Assembly (NCBI GenBank): GCA_002104935.1 | Contig: MCGT01000006.1 | Location: 248,001 to 312,000, forward strand | DNA length: 64,000 bases | Direction of reading: 5' to 3' | Source: Hesseltinella vesiculosa | Taxonomy: Eukaryota; Mucoromycota; Mucoromycetes; Mucorales; Cunninghamellaceae | In this document: in pieces, positions 46,195-58,540 of the stretch | Layout: each line of letters opens with the position of its first letter | Position numbering within the stretch: the stretch's first letter is position 1 | The notes under the pieces: model-generated | Database searches by the model: none | What the model saw: only the letters and a program-made list of their open reading frames with translations | Told to the model about the DNA's origin: nothing | Program-made: the position numbers and the translations under genes

Positions 46195-47968
46195 TTACGA
46201 TTCAATGGGCAAAATGCCACGCGTAGTTCCATTGTTGGCGCTGGGCTTGACATCTAGGATGTTGGCAATAGTGTGGTAGAGTTCTACGTTCCAAAAAGGG
46301 TAAAAAATGGTCTCGGCAGGCCAAAATGGACCATGAGTGATAAAGATGGCACGAGACTGTGGAGACAGGTTGTCATAGCCATGAGCACCACGTGGATGGT
46401 ACACCTTGTCCTTGGCAGGATCATATTCAGCATGTGTAATGATGCTCCAACCAGGGTGAGGTATCACCAACAAGGGGGGTATCCTGACGTTGTCACGGAA
46501 ATGAAGGCGCTTGGGGATGTCTTCTCGTTTGTAGACCTTGAAGGGGGCTTGATCACCTCCATGCACGTCACGCAGGCGCGAAAAAGCGTCGTACAGGCGA
46601 CCGACAGCTTCCTCTTGATCGACATTGGGCTGGGGCCAAATAGCGACGTTGGGTGCCATTTCTGTCACCAAAATCAAATCCATTTCATCCTTGGTCAGTT
46701 CGTCATCGTAAAATATCAACCGCGATGCATCCGTGGCTGACATGCCATGGTCGCTGACAATCATTAATTGCACAATGTCCGTCAGATTGCGAGCTTCGAG
46801 TTGCTTTACTAGTCGCCCAATGCTGGCATCGGCCAAGTTGAGCTGCGTCAAGGTCTAGCATTCCATGGAAAGAATGAAATGAGGATGGGTATACCTGATT
46901 TTCAGATTTGATTGCTCACCTCATTGGCGTAAGGGCCGTAGCGATGGCCGGCTTGATCCACCTCGGGCACATACAATCCAATAAATTGAGGTCGATCTTG
47001 GATTGGTAAGTCAAGCCAGTCCAAGGCAATGTCGGTCTTGTGGTCAAAAGGGATGCCATCTTGGAAAGGCACCACGTAGGAAGGCTGCCAGCCGTCCGGG
47101 AACGATGTGCTGCAGCCGGGCCACATGATCACACCGGATTTTTTCCCCTGACGAGACACAGTGGACCAGATCTAGTTGTTAGGGAGAGAGATGAGGTAGG
47201 TTAGTGTCTTTGATTCCCGTTGGCCTGAGGTACTCACAGGCTCGCCGCCCCACCACTTGACATCCCAGCTTTGCTTTGGGTTTTTGTAATTGAAGGTGTC
47301 GTTCAGCACAGGATCCCAAAAGACGTTGTTGATGATGCCATGAGCTTCAGGATACAGGCCAGTTACCAAAGACCAATGGTTTGGGAACGTGATGGGCTAA
47401 AAATGAATCATCTCATAAATGGGCTTATCCAAGGAGAAAATAAAATAGGAAAAATACCGGGAAAGAAGGCGTCATCCAATGGGCTCGGCCACCTTTGTCA
47501 GCTGCATAAAATCGAAAACAAAAACGCAAGGATGCATTAAAACCGTTGTATCCTACCAAGAATCATTACCTAGGGAAGACAAGTGAGGCGTAACGTGGAG
47601 CACAAGGTCGTGGCTGACAACACCGTCGAGAGATATCAAGATAACTGTCGGGTGGTAGTCGTGGGTGCCATTGTTGTACATTGGTTTCGTTGACCGTGGC
47701 GCACATGCATAGAAACAGGACCCGCCTGCGATAAAAAACAGGAGAGTAATGATACAAGCTGACCATTTAATCATTCTTGAATGTCGATCTACAAAGGATG
47801 TCTGCCATGTTGGGATGAGAAGAACCCCATGGACACAAATGGAGTCAGGCTGAGGTCATAGACAAGAGGAAAGGACATTACCTCTTGCTCAGCTTGGCCA
47901 GAGAGCTGCGTGTAGTTGCTGCGAGGTGGAGAAGAAAGAAGGCCATCGGTTTCTTGAGACTGAGCCAT
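46195..47968 (-). CDS. Nucleotide pyrophosphatase/phosphodiesterase (NPP/ENPP family), type II membrane protein
   Basis: Ectoenzyme or vacuolar enzyme that cleaves nucleotide pyrophosphate and phosphodiester bonds. About 480 aa. The first exon, starting at the ATG 47966-47968 (MAQSQETDGLLSSPPRSNYT), joins via an acceptor ending CATGGCAG to TSFVDRHSRMIKWSACI. An N-terminal signal anchor (ACIITLLFFIAGGSCFYAC) makes the catalytic part lumenal or extracellular. Catalytic features: metal-binding Asp in ILISLDGV, nucleophile Thr in ITFPNHWSLVTGLYPEAHG, GLYVPEVDQAGHRYGP, MIVSDHGMSA and the His in PRGAHGYDN. The family in yeast (Npp1/Npp2) has the same topology. The C-terminal nuclease-like domain of animal ENPP1-3 is absent. 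Confidence 0.92.
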
Positions 47969-48751
47969 CTCTATTCAACAAGGAGAAACAAAAAACTGAC
48001 AAAAAAAGCAAAAGCGGGGGAAAGGGGCGTATTTGAGCCCTAAAAAAGGGGGTACACACTAGCCAAATTTTTCCCACTGTTCTATTCTTGTGTCCACCTG
48101 TCTCATTATGCACTGGCTATGTACAATGGTTTAGACAAACCGGAGTGGTTGGAGGTTTGGGGACGACGGATTATTTTTTATTTCGGGGAAAAGGCTGGCT
48201 ATGCCAAACCATCGTGCCTTTGCCATTCGTTTCTACTCAGCATTTTGCTTGACCCTATTAGCTGACCAACCAGGATTCTCCGCCGCCTTGGAGTGAAAAC
48301 ACTGGGAGTTGTGTCTGGGCCGGCTAAATGGTCGTACGCCTAACAACAGTGCCAACGAACATGCTGGGTGAAAGAGAAAGATGCAAGGGTCCTAAAAGGG
48401 ACGATACACGAAAGGTGTACTGAAAACCCCAGACCGATTGCCATTGGTTGACAACCAGGGTGCGATCGTTTACGTTTTTTGGCCGCCAAAACGGTGGCAA
48501 GCGCCAGGGTAGCTTGCTGACAAGTTTTGCGGGACCTCTGTCACGTATTAAAAATTAGAGGGGCATACATGTCGGACAAACTTAGCTGTGGACGGGCACA
48601 GATGTGAGATTAGGGGAAAGGAATGCTGAGGGCCAAGGCACCTTGTGCGAAGAGTCCCATTCTCTCCTCCCTTGGTAGAAAAAAATACACCGCTTCTCGA
48701 CCCCTTTTTTCACGTCGCCCACTTTTTTCTTAGTCCTTTTTTTAATTGATC
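47969..48751. promoter_or_regulatory. Divergent promoter region between NPP and a membrane-protein gene
   Basis: 783 bp between two divergent starts. Contains the interrupted palindrome TTTTGGC-C-GCCAAAA at 48477-48491 and several GC-rich stretches. The last ~60 bp before 48752 is T/C-rich. No gene seen. Confidence 0.45.
48477..48491. promoter_or_regulatory. Perfect interrupted palindrome TTTTGGCCGCCAAAA
   Basis: Seven-base arms around a single C, 260 bp upstream of the start at 48752. The TTTGGCG-like half-site resembles E2F/MBF-class or related binding sites; the role is conjecture. Confidence 0.3.
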
Positions 48752-49497
48752 ATGGCAAGCCGAGTCAAAACTTCAAAAAATGTTGACGAGCAAGTAGAAT
48801 ACCTCGATGAGCAAGAACAAGAAGAACTTTTGCAGGACCTCAGAAATGAAAATGATAAATCCAATCTCTTCATCCAGGTATAACCTCTCTTTCAATTACT
48901 GTTCGACGGATCTACCTTCGCCTCGACTAAAACCTCCTGCATGTAGATGGGTCTGTTGTTTGTTGATGCATTGGTGTGTGCCATGTAAGCTCGCCAATAG
49001 AATCTGCCGTCATGACACTAAAAGTGGATCATTTGTTGTTGTTGTTGTGCAGTTTTTTAGTTTTTGAATATGACGTCCAAACACACGAATCTAGGCACCA
49101 GCCTTTGTACTTGCCATTCCCATTCTTATCAACCCCTGTTTTCTCACGATTCTCATACCCTGGACTCGGAGTCCTGCTTAGCTTGGCTGCTATTGTATGC
49201 TCCATGGTAACTATGGTGCTGACGTGTCGATTAACTTTGAAGGAGATGCTACAGCTGACGTCGTCACACAAGGGAGTCGGGCCGTTCCATCGTCAAGCTG
49301 CGGTCGCGGCTGCTTCTGTGTCTTCTGTTATACCCTTGGCTGCGATGTTTATCAGGCTAGAATGGATCGAGCTTGTGTTTTGGTGTTTGCCTTGGTTGGT
49401 CTTGATGATGAACGCCCTGGCCATTCGCATGATGCGCCAGGTCCAGGACAGCTTCACAGCTCTGGAGAAATCCAGATACAAATTCAAAGGTGCCTGA
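48752..49497 (+). CDS. Small multi-pass membrane protein, unknown
   Basis: About 210 aa in three exons: 48752-48877 (MASRVKTSKNVDEQVEYLDE, acidic cytosolic head), a short exon about 48947-48985 (MGLLFVDALVCA) and 49052-49497. Hydrophobic helices: LLFVDALVCAIFLVFEY, PGLGVLLSLAAIVCSMVTMV, AAVAAASVSSVIPLAAMF and WIELVFWCLPWLVLMMNALA, so probably four TM segments with a charged C-terminal tail (DSFTALEKSRYKFKGA). In-frame joins support a real gene. AATAAA at 49550-49555 is a likely poly(A) signal. No family recognised; possibly an ER or endosomal protein. Confidence 0.7.
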
Positions 49498-49549
49498 CCC
49501 TGAATTTCTACCTTTATTTCCACTCTAGCATTCCTTTCTCTCTCTCATC

Positions 49550-49555
49550 AATAAA
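49550..49555 (+). terminator. AATAAA polyadenylation signal for the small membrane-protein gene
   Basis: AATAAA 53 bp after the stop codon at 49497. Fits normal spacing of a fungal 3' end. Confidence 0.5.
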
Positions 49556-49882
49556 GTATTTCTGAACATCCGGCCACTCTCGTGCTTCCCGTATGCATTT
49601 CCACGTGTGATGATCACACGCGTCTCTTTTGCTTGAGTTTACTTGTACCCGGTTAGAGACAGTGAGGGTGCAGTCATTGAGAACTGGATTTCGATGGATT
49701 GCCAGCTCAAACCCTGGGCAAACGAAAGAAAACCTAGTGCATGCAATGATGACAGCAAACAGCAAGAAATACAGAAAACGCGCACTGATTTTATTTTATT
49801 TTATTTTTTTTTTGAAAAATCGCCTCCCCAGTGGCTGCTCTGCCTTTTTTTTCTTTCTTTTTTCTTTGCTTTTTCTGCAGTA

Positions 49883-52800
49883 ATGGCGCAATGGGAACCC
49901 CAACCTGAAGGCCTTGGTGAACTTGTGCTGTTTCTGCGCAATGCTGGACAACCAGAAAATGCTAATCGCGACGATATTCAGCAGGTGAGGCGATGTTCCT
50001 TGCCCTTGGTACAGGATTCCTCACTAGTCCATTTTATTTGCTCAAACCGAAACAGCGTTTAGATTCGTTTCGCTCAATCCCTGATTACAATTGCTATCTG
50101 TCATTTATACTTGTCAAGCTACAACAGGAGTCATGGTATACAAGACAGATCGCTGGCCTGATCCTCAAGAACAACATCATACACCGTCAAAGTTCGACCT
50201 CCCCACCCGTCATGGACTATGTTAAAGTTTGCTGTTGCGATGCTCTCCGACAACCTGAAGAACATGCAGGCTTGCGCAGCGTTATTGGCTCCGTCATTGC
50301 TGCTGTGTTTACAGTAGAGCAGCCATGGTTTTGGAACGAAGTGTTGGATCTGTTAATCGCTTCCTTGGACAACCCGAACCCCTTGATCGTTGAGGTATTC
50401 GTATATAAACTCTGATCTGATCAATGCTGACACCCCATTTTTCTTTTTGGAACTTTTTTTTTGTGACGGGTGACACAGACAGCTTTTGATGGCTTGGGCA
50501 AGATCTGTGAAGACACAGCGCAGGATTTGGATCAAGACATCGATGGCACGCGACCTTTAAACAGGCTGCTACCGAAATTGATCCAGAGTCTACACCACCC
50601 CCTCTTTGCTATACGACATCAAGCCGTGGTTGCCCTGAGTCATTTTATTTTGCTCAAACCGTTTGCTCTGATGACGAATCTTCATCTCTATCTACAAGGT
50701 TTACTTGGGCTGCTCAATGACCCAAACCCGCAGCTGCGACGGGAACTGTGCAACACTTTTGCTTTGCTGCTGGAAGCTCGACCAGACAAAATGATGGGTT
50801 TGCTGGATACTGTTATTGATTTTGTGCTCGGCTGTACAGTCGACGCCAATGAGGCTGTAGTCCTCCGATCTTGCGACTTTTGGATTCAGCTGGTGTATGT
50901 ACCTGAAACACATCGTCGCCTCATGCCGTTTTTAGACAAGCTTTTACCTACTCTCCTTCAGCACCTTGTGTACACGGACGTCGAATTGTGCACAATGCAT
51001 GGCGATGATATCGACGATGACTCTACGCCAACATATTATCACCAGCAGCGCCACCTCCGCCACCGCCATCCATTAGCAACTGCTGAGCAAGATTCCAGAG
51101 CGCGTCTCATGCAGGAAGAGCCGTGTGCGACATACGACGGCCATAGCGATAGTGATGACGACGATGACGAATTTTACTCCGAGTGGACAGTTCGGAAAGC
51201 ATGTGCTCAAACTCTAGAAATCTTAGCCACCACCCACTCTGATCAAGTGTGCCAAGTGACCCTTGCCTATGTTGAACACTGCATACCCCAGGAATCCTGG
51301 ATCCTTCATGAAAGCTGCATCCTTGCACTTGGTGCTATTGCCCAGGGTACAGAAGACCACCGGCGAAGTAGCCGTGAAAAGTAGACTTATTAGAGACAAC
51401 TCATCCGTTTTTGCCAAACAGGTACCAAAGATCCCATTGCAATGTACCTGCCTAAATTGATGGGCCATTTACTCACTGGTCTACAGCATAGCAAGGTATG
51501 AGACAGCTCAAAAAAAAAAAAAAAATGAGCCGCACTACGGCGTAGCCATTTTTGCCTCACGTGTTTATTATCTTTCTAGCCTCTTTTGAGATCGATCACT
51601 TGCTGGACCCTGGGGCGATATTCCTATTGGGCTATTGAGCAAGCAGATGCTGGAAATGGGCAGTCAATGGATGCGATCGTGGACGGCTTAGTTCGCTGTT
51701 TGATCGACCACAACCCTCGTGTCCAACGACACGCTTGTTCAGCGCTGGCTGTTCTCCTTGAACAGGGTGGTGCTCGCCTTTTACCCCAACTGGATTTGAT
51801 GTTGAATGCCATCGTCCAGTCCTTTGACATATACCACAACAACAACTTTGAATGCATATTTGACGTCCTAGACTCTCTTGCTGAAGCATCAGGACCTGCC
51901 ATGAACCAGGAAGCTTACTTTGTTGCCATCATGAAGCCTCTAACCATGAAATGGAATTCCCTGGCCGATAATGACGTCCATTTATTTCCCCTCTTTCAGG
52001 TACTGGGGCTACGAAAATGCTTGGTCATCCACATTCTGGCGCACTGACTTTTTTTTTTTTTTTTCAAACATGACCAGTGCCTATCCACAGTAGCCACCGT
52101 TTATGGCCCTCGTCTCAGCGTTCATGCTGAGTCTATCTATTCAAGATGTGTCAAGATAATGGCTGATACCCTTGAAGCAAATCAGCCCAATTCCACAGTG
52201 CCTGTGCCTCCAGATATCGGATTTGTGGCGGCGTCGCTAGACCTTCTATCTGGGCTGGTAAAAGGGTTAGGACCAACGATGCAACCAATTTTCCTATCTG
52301 TACAGCCACCGTTATTCACTCTTCTACCATTTTGTCTCAAAGTAAAACAAACAAAAAGGGGGAAACTTTAGTTTTCTAACAACCGTTACCTAATACTTCA
52401 ATAGGAATCATCCGTGGATGTGATACAAGCCGCGTGCGGCTTGATTGGTGATTTGGCCACGAACTGCTTTGACAACCTGGCACCAGCCCTACCTGAATTA
52501 ATGCCCGTGTTGGTGCAATTACTCAGCAGCTACGACAGCGACCGGCGACCGGCCTGCAGCAACGCAATCTGGGCCTTGGGTGAGATTGCACTACAATGGG
52601 ATACCACCCACTTGTCAGTCTATGCTCCTAGTATCGTCGATCCATTGCTATTATTGTTCCGCGCCATGGCACCCACACCTCAGCAACTGCAGCAAAGCCA
52701 GTCTAAAACCAATCTCGGCACCAATGTCGCCTGCACACTAGGTCGCCTTGGCGTTGTGATGCCTGAGTTAATGGCTACTCATGTCAAAACCTTAGCCCAT

Positions 52801-53145
52801 AGATGGATCTCCTGCATGGCACAGCTGCCCGTTGACGATGAAAAGACGACTGCCTTTATTGGATTTTGTAGAGCCATCCGAGTGAATCCTTCTGCGGCCC
52901 AAAAGGTAAAATAATTCCAACCTACAGATTTGTGCTCACTTTTTATCACCTGCAAGGATTTCGGTAGACTGCTGGAAACCATTGCAACATGGCCTTGTCC
53001 TCCAGAGCCATTGGCTCATGAGTTTCAATTGCTGATAGTCGGCCTGCAACGAACTCTAAGCGAATCACATTGGCGCCGACTTCTCAAAAAGCTTTCCTCG
53101 GATCAGGCTAGACAAACTGTGATGAGATATGCTATCTTTGAGTAA
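49883..53145 (+). CDS. KAP104: Transportin (karyopherin beta-2, Kap104 type)
   Basis: Nuclear import receptor for PY-NLS cargoes such as hnRNP proteins. About 890 aa in eight exons from MAQWEPQPEGLGELVLFLRN to the stop at 53145. HEAT repeats run throughout: AGLILKNNIIHRQ, FDGLGKICEDTAQDLDQDID, LNRLLPKLIQSL, DFWIQLVYVPETHRRLMPFL. The acidic H8-loop-like insert (DSDDDDDEFYSEWTVRKACA) is typical of transportins and separates it from importin-beta and importin-4. Later repeats (LLRSITCWTLGRYSYWAIEQ; NNFECIFDVLDSLAEA; NAIWALGEIALQW) follow human TNPO1 order. Introns are short; the one near 51505-51580 contains a 15-nt A-run. Confidence 0.95.
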
Positions 53146-53394
53146 AGCATGACCCAACAGCCCGCTCCTTTCTTTTGTTCCTTTTTTTTTATGCCCCATC
53201 AAAAAAGTGCAGAGATGGAATAGGCATGAGTGCTTAAAACAATAAAAAAAAAGTCAATTGAATTGACGCTCATTTTCGACAAAAAATTTATTGACGCGCA
53301 TGTAGCCAAAAGCTAGCCAATAGGTCTGAAGCTGTTAGGTCGGAGGCTGACATTGGTTTTTCCTTCCTTTTGGTAAAAAACAGGAATCTCTGAA

Positions 53395-53556
53395 CAGCAA
53401 CTGTGGGTGATTGGATCGATGTAAAATTTTACACAAATATGACAATGAATGAATGATAAAGGTGCTGAAAAAATTAGGTCGATTGGTGAAGGTTGCCCAG
53501 CCACTTTTGATCACTTTCGATTTGATAACTCCGATCCCCCAGCTTAAAATATATGA
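53395..53556 (+). repeat. Dispersed ~165-bp repeat, copy D
   Basis: Reads CAGCAACTGTGGGTGATTGG, ATGTAAAATTTTACAC, GCTGAAAAAATTAGGTCGAT, TGGTGAAGGTTGCCCAGCCA, TTTGATCACTTTCGATTTGA, ACTCCGATCCCCCAGC. Matches copies A, B and C in the same block order. Confidence 0.75.
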
Positions 53557-54187
53557 AAAATCGGTCACTTTTCCCTCGGGACGGACGGACCCCCCACCAG
53601 GCAACCTGGTAAAAAATCACAGCGCAGAAACTGTTCACTGTCCGTTCACCCCAATTTGTAAATCACTCTGCGTATGTGTCATAGGTGCAGGGTCTTCCTA
53701 TAAACATCATGAAAACCGTCAAAGGCCGCTCAGACAACTTGGTGTTGATCTCACATTGGCATGTCAAACTCAACAGCTTTTACAATGGTCTGGATGCATG
53801 AAATAATAGAGCTTTCGAGTGCCGCTTGATTTGGAAAAAGAAATGAAGAGAGCCGAGAAGTATTAGACACTAGGCAAAGGGGAAAGAAAGAAGATAAATG
53901 ACAAGGTTCAATCATGTTGGAGGCACTGTATTTACCCTCTTTGTTTGGTCAGAGCCATTTTTGTCTGTTTCATGTTCGCATCCGATTTATCACCTGGAAA
54001 CGGGAAGTATTCTTTTCATGATGTATTATGATCACGCGGCCAGGATTCTATGCTGACCTTGTGGATATTTTTTGAGTGCTTTTTTTTTTTTGAAATGTGG
54101 CGAGAGCCTGGTGAAAAACAGCACTGCTCACCCAGACACCATCGTCAATGCCTCCAAAAAAAAAAAGGAAAGCTCCACAGCTGAGGG

Positions 54188-54290
54188 TATATAAAGGTTT
54201 TACCTGGCTTGGAAACTCTCATTAAAATAAAGGCAGAAAGAAGATGAAAGGAGTGAGCGGTCATGGCCGCCTTTTGCAATCACCCTTGTT
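54188..54290 (+). promoter_or_regulatory. TATA box with a short ATG-initiated exon-like segment
   Basis: TATATAAA at 54188-54195, then ATG at 54244 opening MKGVSGHGRLLQSPLF followed directly by a strong donor sequence GTGAGT near 54294. Could be the start of a gene with a small first exon, but no following exon was identified. Confidence 0.2.
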
Positions 54291-55147
54291 CAGTGAGTAT
54301 GAAAGGAGTGCTGACAAACCCCACTATGACTGGGTTTGAATTGTTTTTGGTAGCTAGTCGAGGCGGGATGAAACCCGGAGTGGTGAACCAGGAAAACCAA
54401 AGTGAAAATCCTATTTCTGTTTCGTAAAATTGGGGGAACATCCATGGAAGAATGTTCTTGACATGAATTTCCGTTTGGAATCTAGCGTTATTTACAGAAA
54501 ATCCTTTTATCGTTATGATATGCGTTTGAGCATTCCATCCAAGGTGATGTCCATCTTGACGTCGGACGAGCGGCTTGTTGGAGAAAAAAAAAAAAAAAAA
54601 AGATGGATGGTTCTTCTTTTTAACTGGAATCTTTTCGGGATCTTCACGAGGATCATAAATTATGAAAAAGGCGCGAAAAATAAAAAGCGGCAATCGCGGA
54701 AAGGAGGGGGGAGGAGGCTCTTTTCTTCGATGATGAACCCATCTGCGCCAGCACAGGCGTGATGATCTTGGCGGGCCAATCTATTCACGAAAAAAGGAAG
54801 AAAAGAGAGAAAGTGAGAGATGAACGAATTCCATCAGCACGAGGCAAAATGAATCTTTTGGGGGTGGCAGCTGTCATTATTTTAGCGTGAAGAAAAATAG
54901 GGGGCGGGTGGAGGTCATCCGTTTTTTTTTCTTTTGGAACAATCTCAGTAGAATGGATCGCCATGTTCGGTTACACGCAATCTTTATGCCCAAACACAAA
55001 TAAAATCAAAACCTATCTTAGTTGCCCACTGAATTCTAGTATAAAATAGGGCATCCTTTCTTTTTTTGTTTTTGCTTTTATTTTTTATTATTTTTATTTT
55101 GCAGCGCACGCTTTTCCTTTTTTCCCTCGGAATCCATCGCAACAAAA

Positions 55148-57129
55148 ATGAACAAGCCTTTTGCAAACGAAAGCCAACCACTTCTTGGCCATGATCGACC
55201 AGCGAAAATTGATTTCTGGACGTCTTTCAAAGTGACGATGTTGTCATCTCGATTCAACGTGCTGCTTGTGTTTGTCCCATTGGCCATTCTCGCCAGCTTG
55301 TCAAACGCCTCGGCCCCTTGGGTCTTTTCTCTCAACTTTTTGGCCATCATCCCCTTGGCCAAGCTTCTCGGCTTTGGTAAGGAAACATAGAAAGAGGCAA
55401 GCGGCTCACGTTTGTTTTTCTTAGCTACCGAGGAAATTGCGCTACGATGTGGCAGCACGTTGAGTGCTGTAAGTGATCATTGTTTACATGAAAATGCAGC
55501 CTTACATTGATCGATTTTTTTTAATTTCCCTTTTTTAGCTGCTAAATGCTACGTTTGGCAATGCAGGTAAAACATGGCATGCCATACCAAAACAGCTCAA
55601 CTCACACGGATATCGCCTATTTTTTTTAGTGGAATTAATTCTTGGGATGGTAGCTCTCAAAGAAGGTTTGATCCGTGTGGTACAAGGTATGCCCTGGTTT
55701 TTGAAATCCCTCTCGACATTGACGGCTTCCCCTCCCCTTTTTTTTTAATCAGCTTCCTGTCTTGGTTCCATTCTCTCCAATCTGCTTTTGGTAATCAAAA
55801 ACAACGGATCAAAGAAAGGATATTAACATGCTATTTTCGCTACTGACGCCAGGTGCTTGGGTTCTGCTTTTTGCTTGGTGGTGCCAGTCGAAGTGAACAA
55901 AGCTTCAACATCACAGGTGAGCACATGATGAGAAAAAAAGACAGACGTTTGATTTTTTTTGAACTAGCTGCCCAAACATCGTCATCCTTGTTGGCTTTAA
56001 CCACTCTGTCTTTGCTTGTACCTGCGGCTTTCAGTGCCACGGCAGAGACGGAGGAAGATGCGGTGGTGGGTGTTCTGAACCTGAGCCATGGCACAGCCCT
56101 GATTTTGATGCTTGTGTATATCCTGTTCTTATTTTTCCAAGTAAGCATGATGAAACATAGGAATGCTGCTGTTTATTTATCGTTTCATGTTTTTTTGTTT
56201 ATCCGATGCATAGCTCAAAACACATTCTCATTTGGTAAGTCCCTGAAGCGATCCCCCCTTTTTTATATTCCCGCCCACCCCACACACGATTTTGATCTCC
56301 GATCTGCCCTTTTTTAGTATGAAGATGAAGAAGACGACGACGAATTGCCCAGCACCTCATTATTCTTTTCTTGTCTGACGTAAGGGATTTTGACATTTTT
56401 GTAAAATGAGCGTGACCAGCTCATATGATTTAAATATTTTAGTTTGGTCGTTGTCGCAGCTGTGGTGTCTGTTCACGCGGAATTTCTTGTTGGAGCGTAA
56501 GCGATCGTTTAAAAAAAGAAGACAGTTTCTCACCTTATTATTTTTTTATCATGCCAGTATTGAGGGTGTGGTTCTTAGCTGGGGCATTGGTAATCCAAAG
56601 ACAAAATAATCGCTCTGGTGTTGACGGACGTGTTTTATATAGATGAAACTTTTGTTGGTATTATCTTGCTGCCCATTGTTGGCAAGTAAGTCATTGATTC
56701 ATTTTTTGTGAAGCGCCCGGTCTCATTCTTTCTTGATAGCGCTGCTGAACATGTGAGTGCTGTGACATTTGCTATGAAAAACAAGATGAATCTGTCAGTT
56801 GGGATCGCCGTGTCGTCGTCCTTACAAATCGGGCTGTTTGTCACGCCTGCCCTGGTGATCACTGGCTGGGCCATTGGCCAACCCATGACGCTTTTCTTTG
56901 ACGATTTTGAAACTGTCATTCTATTTGCCAGTGTGCTGATCGTGAATTACCTCATCCAAGATGGCCGCTCCAACTGGCTGGAAGGCATCCTACTTTTGGT
57001 AAACCTAAACACCTCACAAAAAAAAAAAAGGCTCATTTTTTTATTCTGCGCTAGTCATCCTATGCCATTGTGTCTTTGGCCTTTTATTGCCACCCTACAG
57101 GAACTGGCGGTGGCGCTGGCCATTCCTAA
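55148..57129 (+). CDS. VCX1: Vacuolar Ca2+/H+ exchanger, CAX family (Vcx1 type)
   Basis: Antiporter that loads Ca2+ into the vacuole. About 420 aa in roughly nine exons. Start MNKPFANESQPLLGHDRPAK, then TM helices and the first CAX repeat motif ATFGNAVELILGMVALKEG with SCLGSILSNLLLVLG. A cytosolic acidic loop (YEDEEDDDELPS) joins to the second repeat IVGNAAEHVSAVTFAMKNKM with VSSSLQIGLFVTPALVI. The two GNA-x-E-x/h motifs carry the transport Glu residues. Exon joins such as FLVGA / SIEGVVLSWGI / DETFVGIILLP agree with the family. The last exon (about 57054-57129) encodes SSYAIVSLAFYCHP, as in other CAX C-termini, then a Gly-rich end. Introns contain long T-runs. Confidence 0.92.
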
Positions 57130-58540
57130 ATCATCGTATATATATCTCACGTTCATTTTTTTTTACCACTTTGTTTGTATTTACTCAGCCTATCACATAA
57201 GAAATAAAGAAGAGCTTTCCTTTGTCTGCCTGCCTGCAGCAAAGTTTTCAATTTGCAGTGCTTGTCCTTTATGATTTTATTAAAATCAAGACCGAGATGG
57301 CACGTGGCTATGCATTCGTGGCCTCTCGTCCGAGGCCTCTGAAAAGATGCAGGGGCCAAGCAAGAAGAGGAGGAAGGAGGGGAAATGCCCGTTTTCCGAG
57401 CTCTTTCCTTTTTGAGCACCGGGGCTGGTCGAGGCTGTTTAAGTCAAAGTTGAAATGGTCATTGCCCTCCTGTGAGGTGAGGCAAGATCCCAGCGTTGGT
57501 GCTTGAGACGTCCGCCCTTGAACATCACCTACATACATCTTACCTTGCTTGGAAAATAAACAAGGTCAGCGATCTGAGTGACGTGTGCGTACCTGAAAGA
57601 AAGTCCCCCTGCAACAACAGGCAAAGAAATAGAGGGGAGCGTGCATAAGCTTTTTTTTAAAAAAAAAAAAAAAAAGCACGGTTGCTGCGGGCGGGATTAC
57701 GTTTGTTGGTCTGTCCCTTTAGCCTCGGCAACATGTGTTATTAATTTGACGTGTCGAGTTTCATTGGGACCAAGAAAGTAGGCTGCATGATCTACTGATC
57801 ATTAAATAGAAACTTCCAATGTTTGATCTTTTTTTGGTCCTTCCGACAAATCTCCATGTGAAGTGCATGCGAGGCATCTCATGTTGAAAGATATTGAAAC
57901 CCCGACGTTTGGTTGTTGCAAAGATCCATAGCCTCGCAACCCTTTGCAACAAAGGGAAAAAAAGTGAGAGAGGGGGAAGGCAATGGTATTGGATGGAAGG
58001 ATGTATATGCAAGAGGGTGTTTGGTGACACAGGGCAGATGAATCTCCCTGGTTGCCTCTTACTGCTTGACCAAGGTCTCCCTCTTTTTGCGTACCTTTTT
58101 TCACCTTGCATTGCATCATGTAAATGAGCATGTCTCTGTGGCAATCTCATTATTCCCTTTTCATAGGTTGCATAGTGACATTTATTTTTCATCCCTTTGA
58201 GCTCCATTTGTCACATGGCATCACGTATTTAACGAAGCCAGCCAGTTCAATTCATTTCCCTGGAGGTTTTTTTTTTTTTTTGCTTGAGCTTTTTTTTTCT
58301 TGTGCAACGTTGAGTATTTCAGTAGGGTTGAGGTCCCTTTTTCGGGGTACATGTGTGAGTTCGAGAGAAGTGTGTGTGAAAATGGAATTTTTTTTATTTT
58401 TTGGGCCTTCATGTTGGCCCTTGCCCCCTCTTTTTTTTTGGGAAAAAAAAAAAAAAATAACGCTGCTTAATTTTTCCCTTTGCTTTTCTTCCTTTTCTAA
58501 GTTTCCAAGACCCTCCTTTTTTCTTTTTGTCATTGTCTCT
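57130..58540. other. Intergenic, no supported gene
   Basis: 1.4 kb. Includes an open stretch from 57298 to 57506 (MARGYAFVASRPRPLKRCRG, Arg/Gly-rich) that is probably 3' flanking sequence of the exchanger, an A-run at 57659-57675, T-runs at 58267-58281 and 58430-58438, and an A-run at 58442-58457. The last 100 bp is pyrimidine-rich and forms the leader of the next gene. Confidence 0.5.

Larger units (their letters stand above)
53146..55147. other. Repeat-bearing intergenic region
   Basis: 2.0 kb between transportin and the Ca2+/H+ exchanger, both plus strand. Contains dispersed-repeat copy D (53395-53556), a TATATAAA box at 54188-54195 followed 49 bp later by a short open reading frame, and A-rich tracts. 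The final 80 bp before 55148 is T-rich. No complete gene recognised. Confidence 0.55.
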
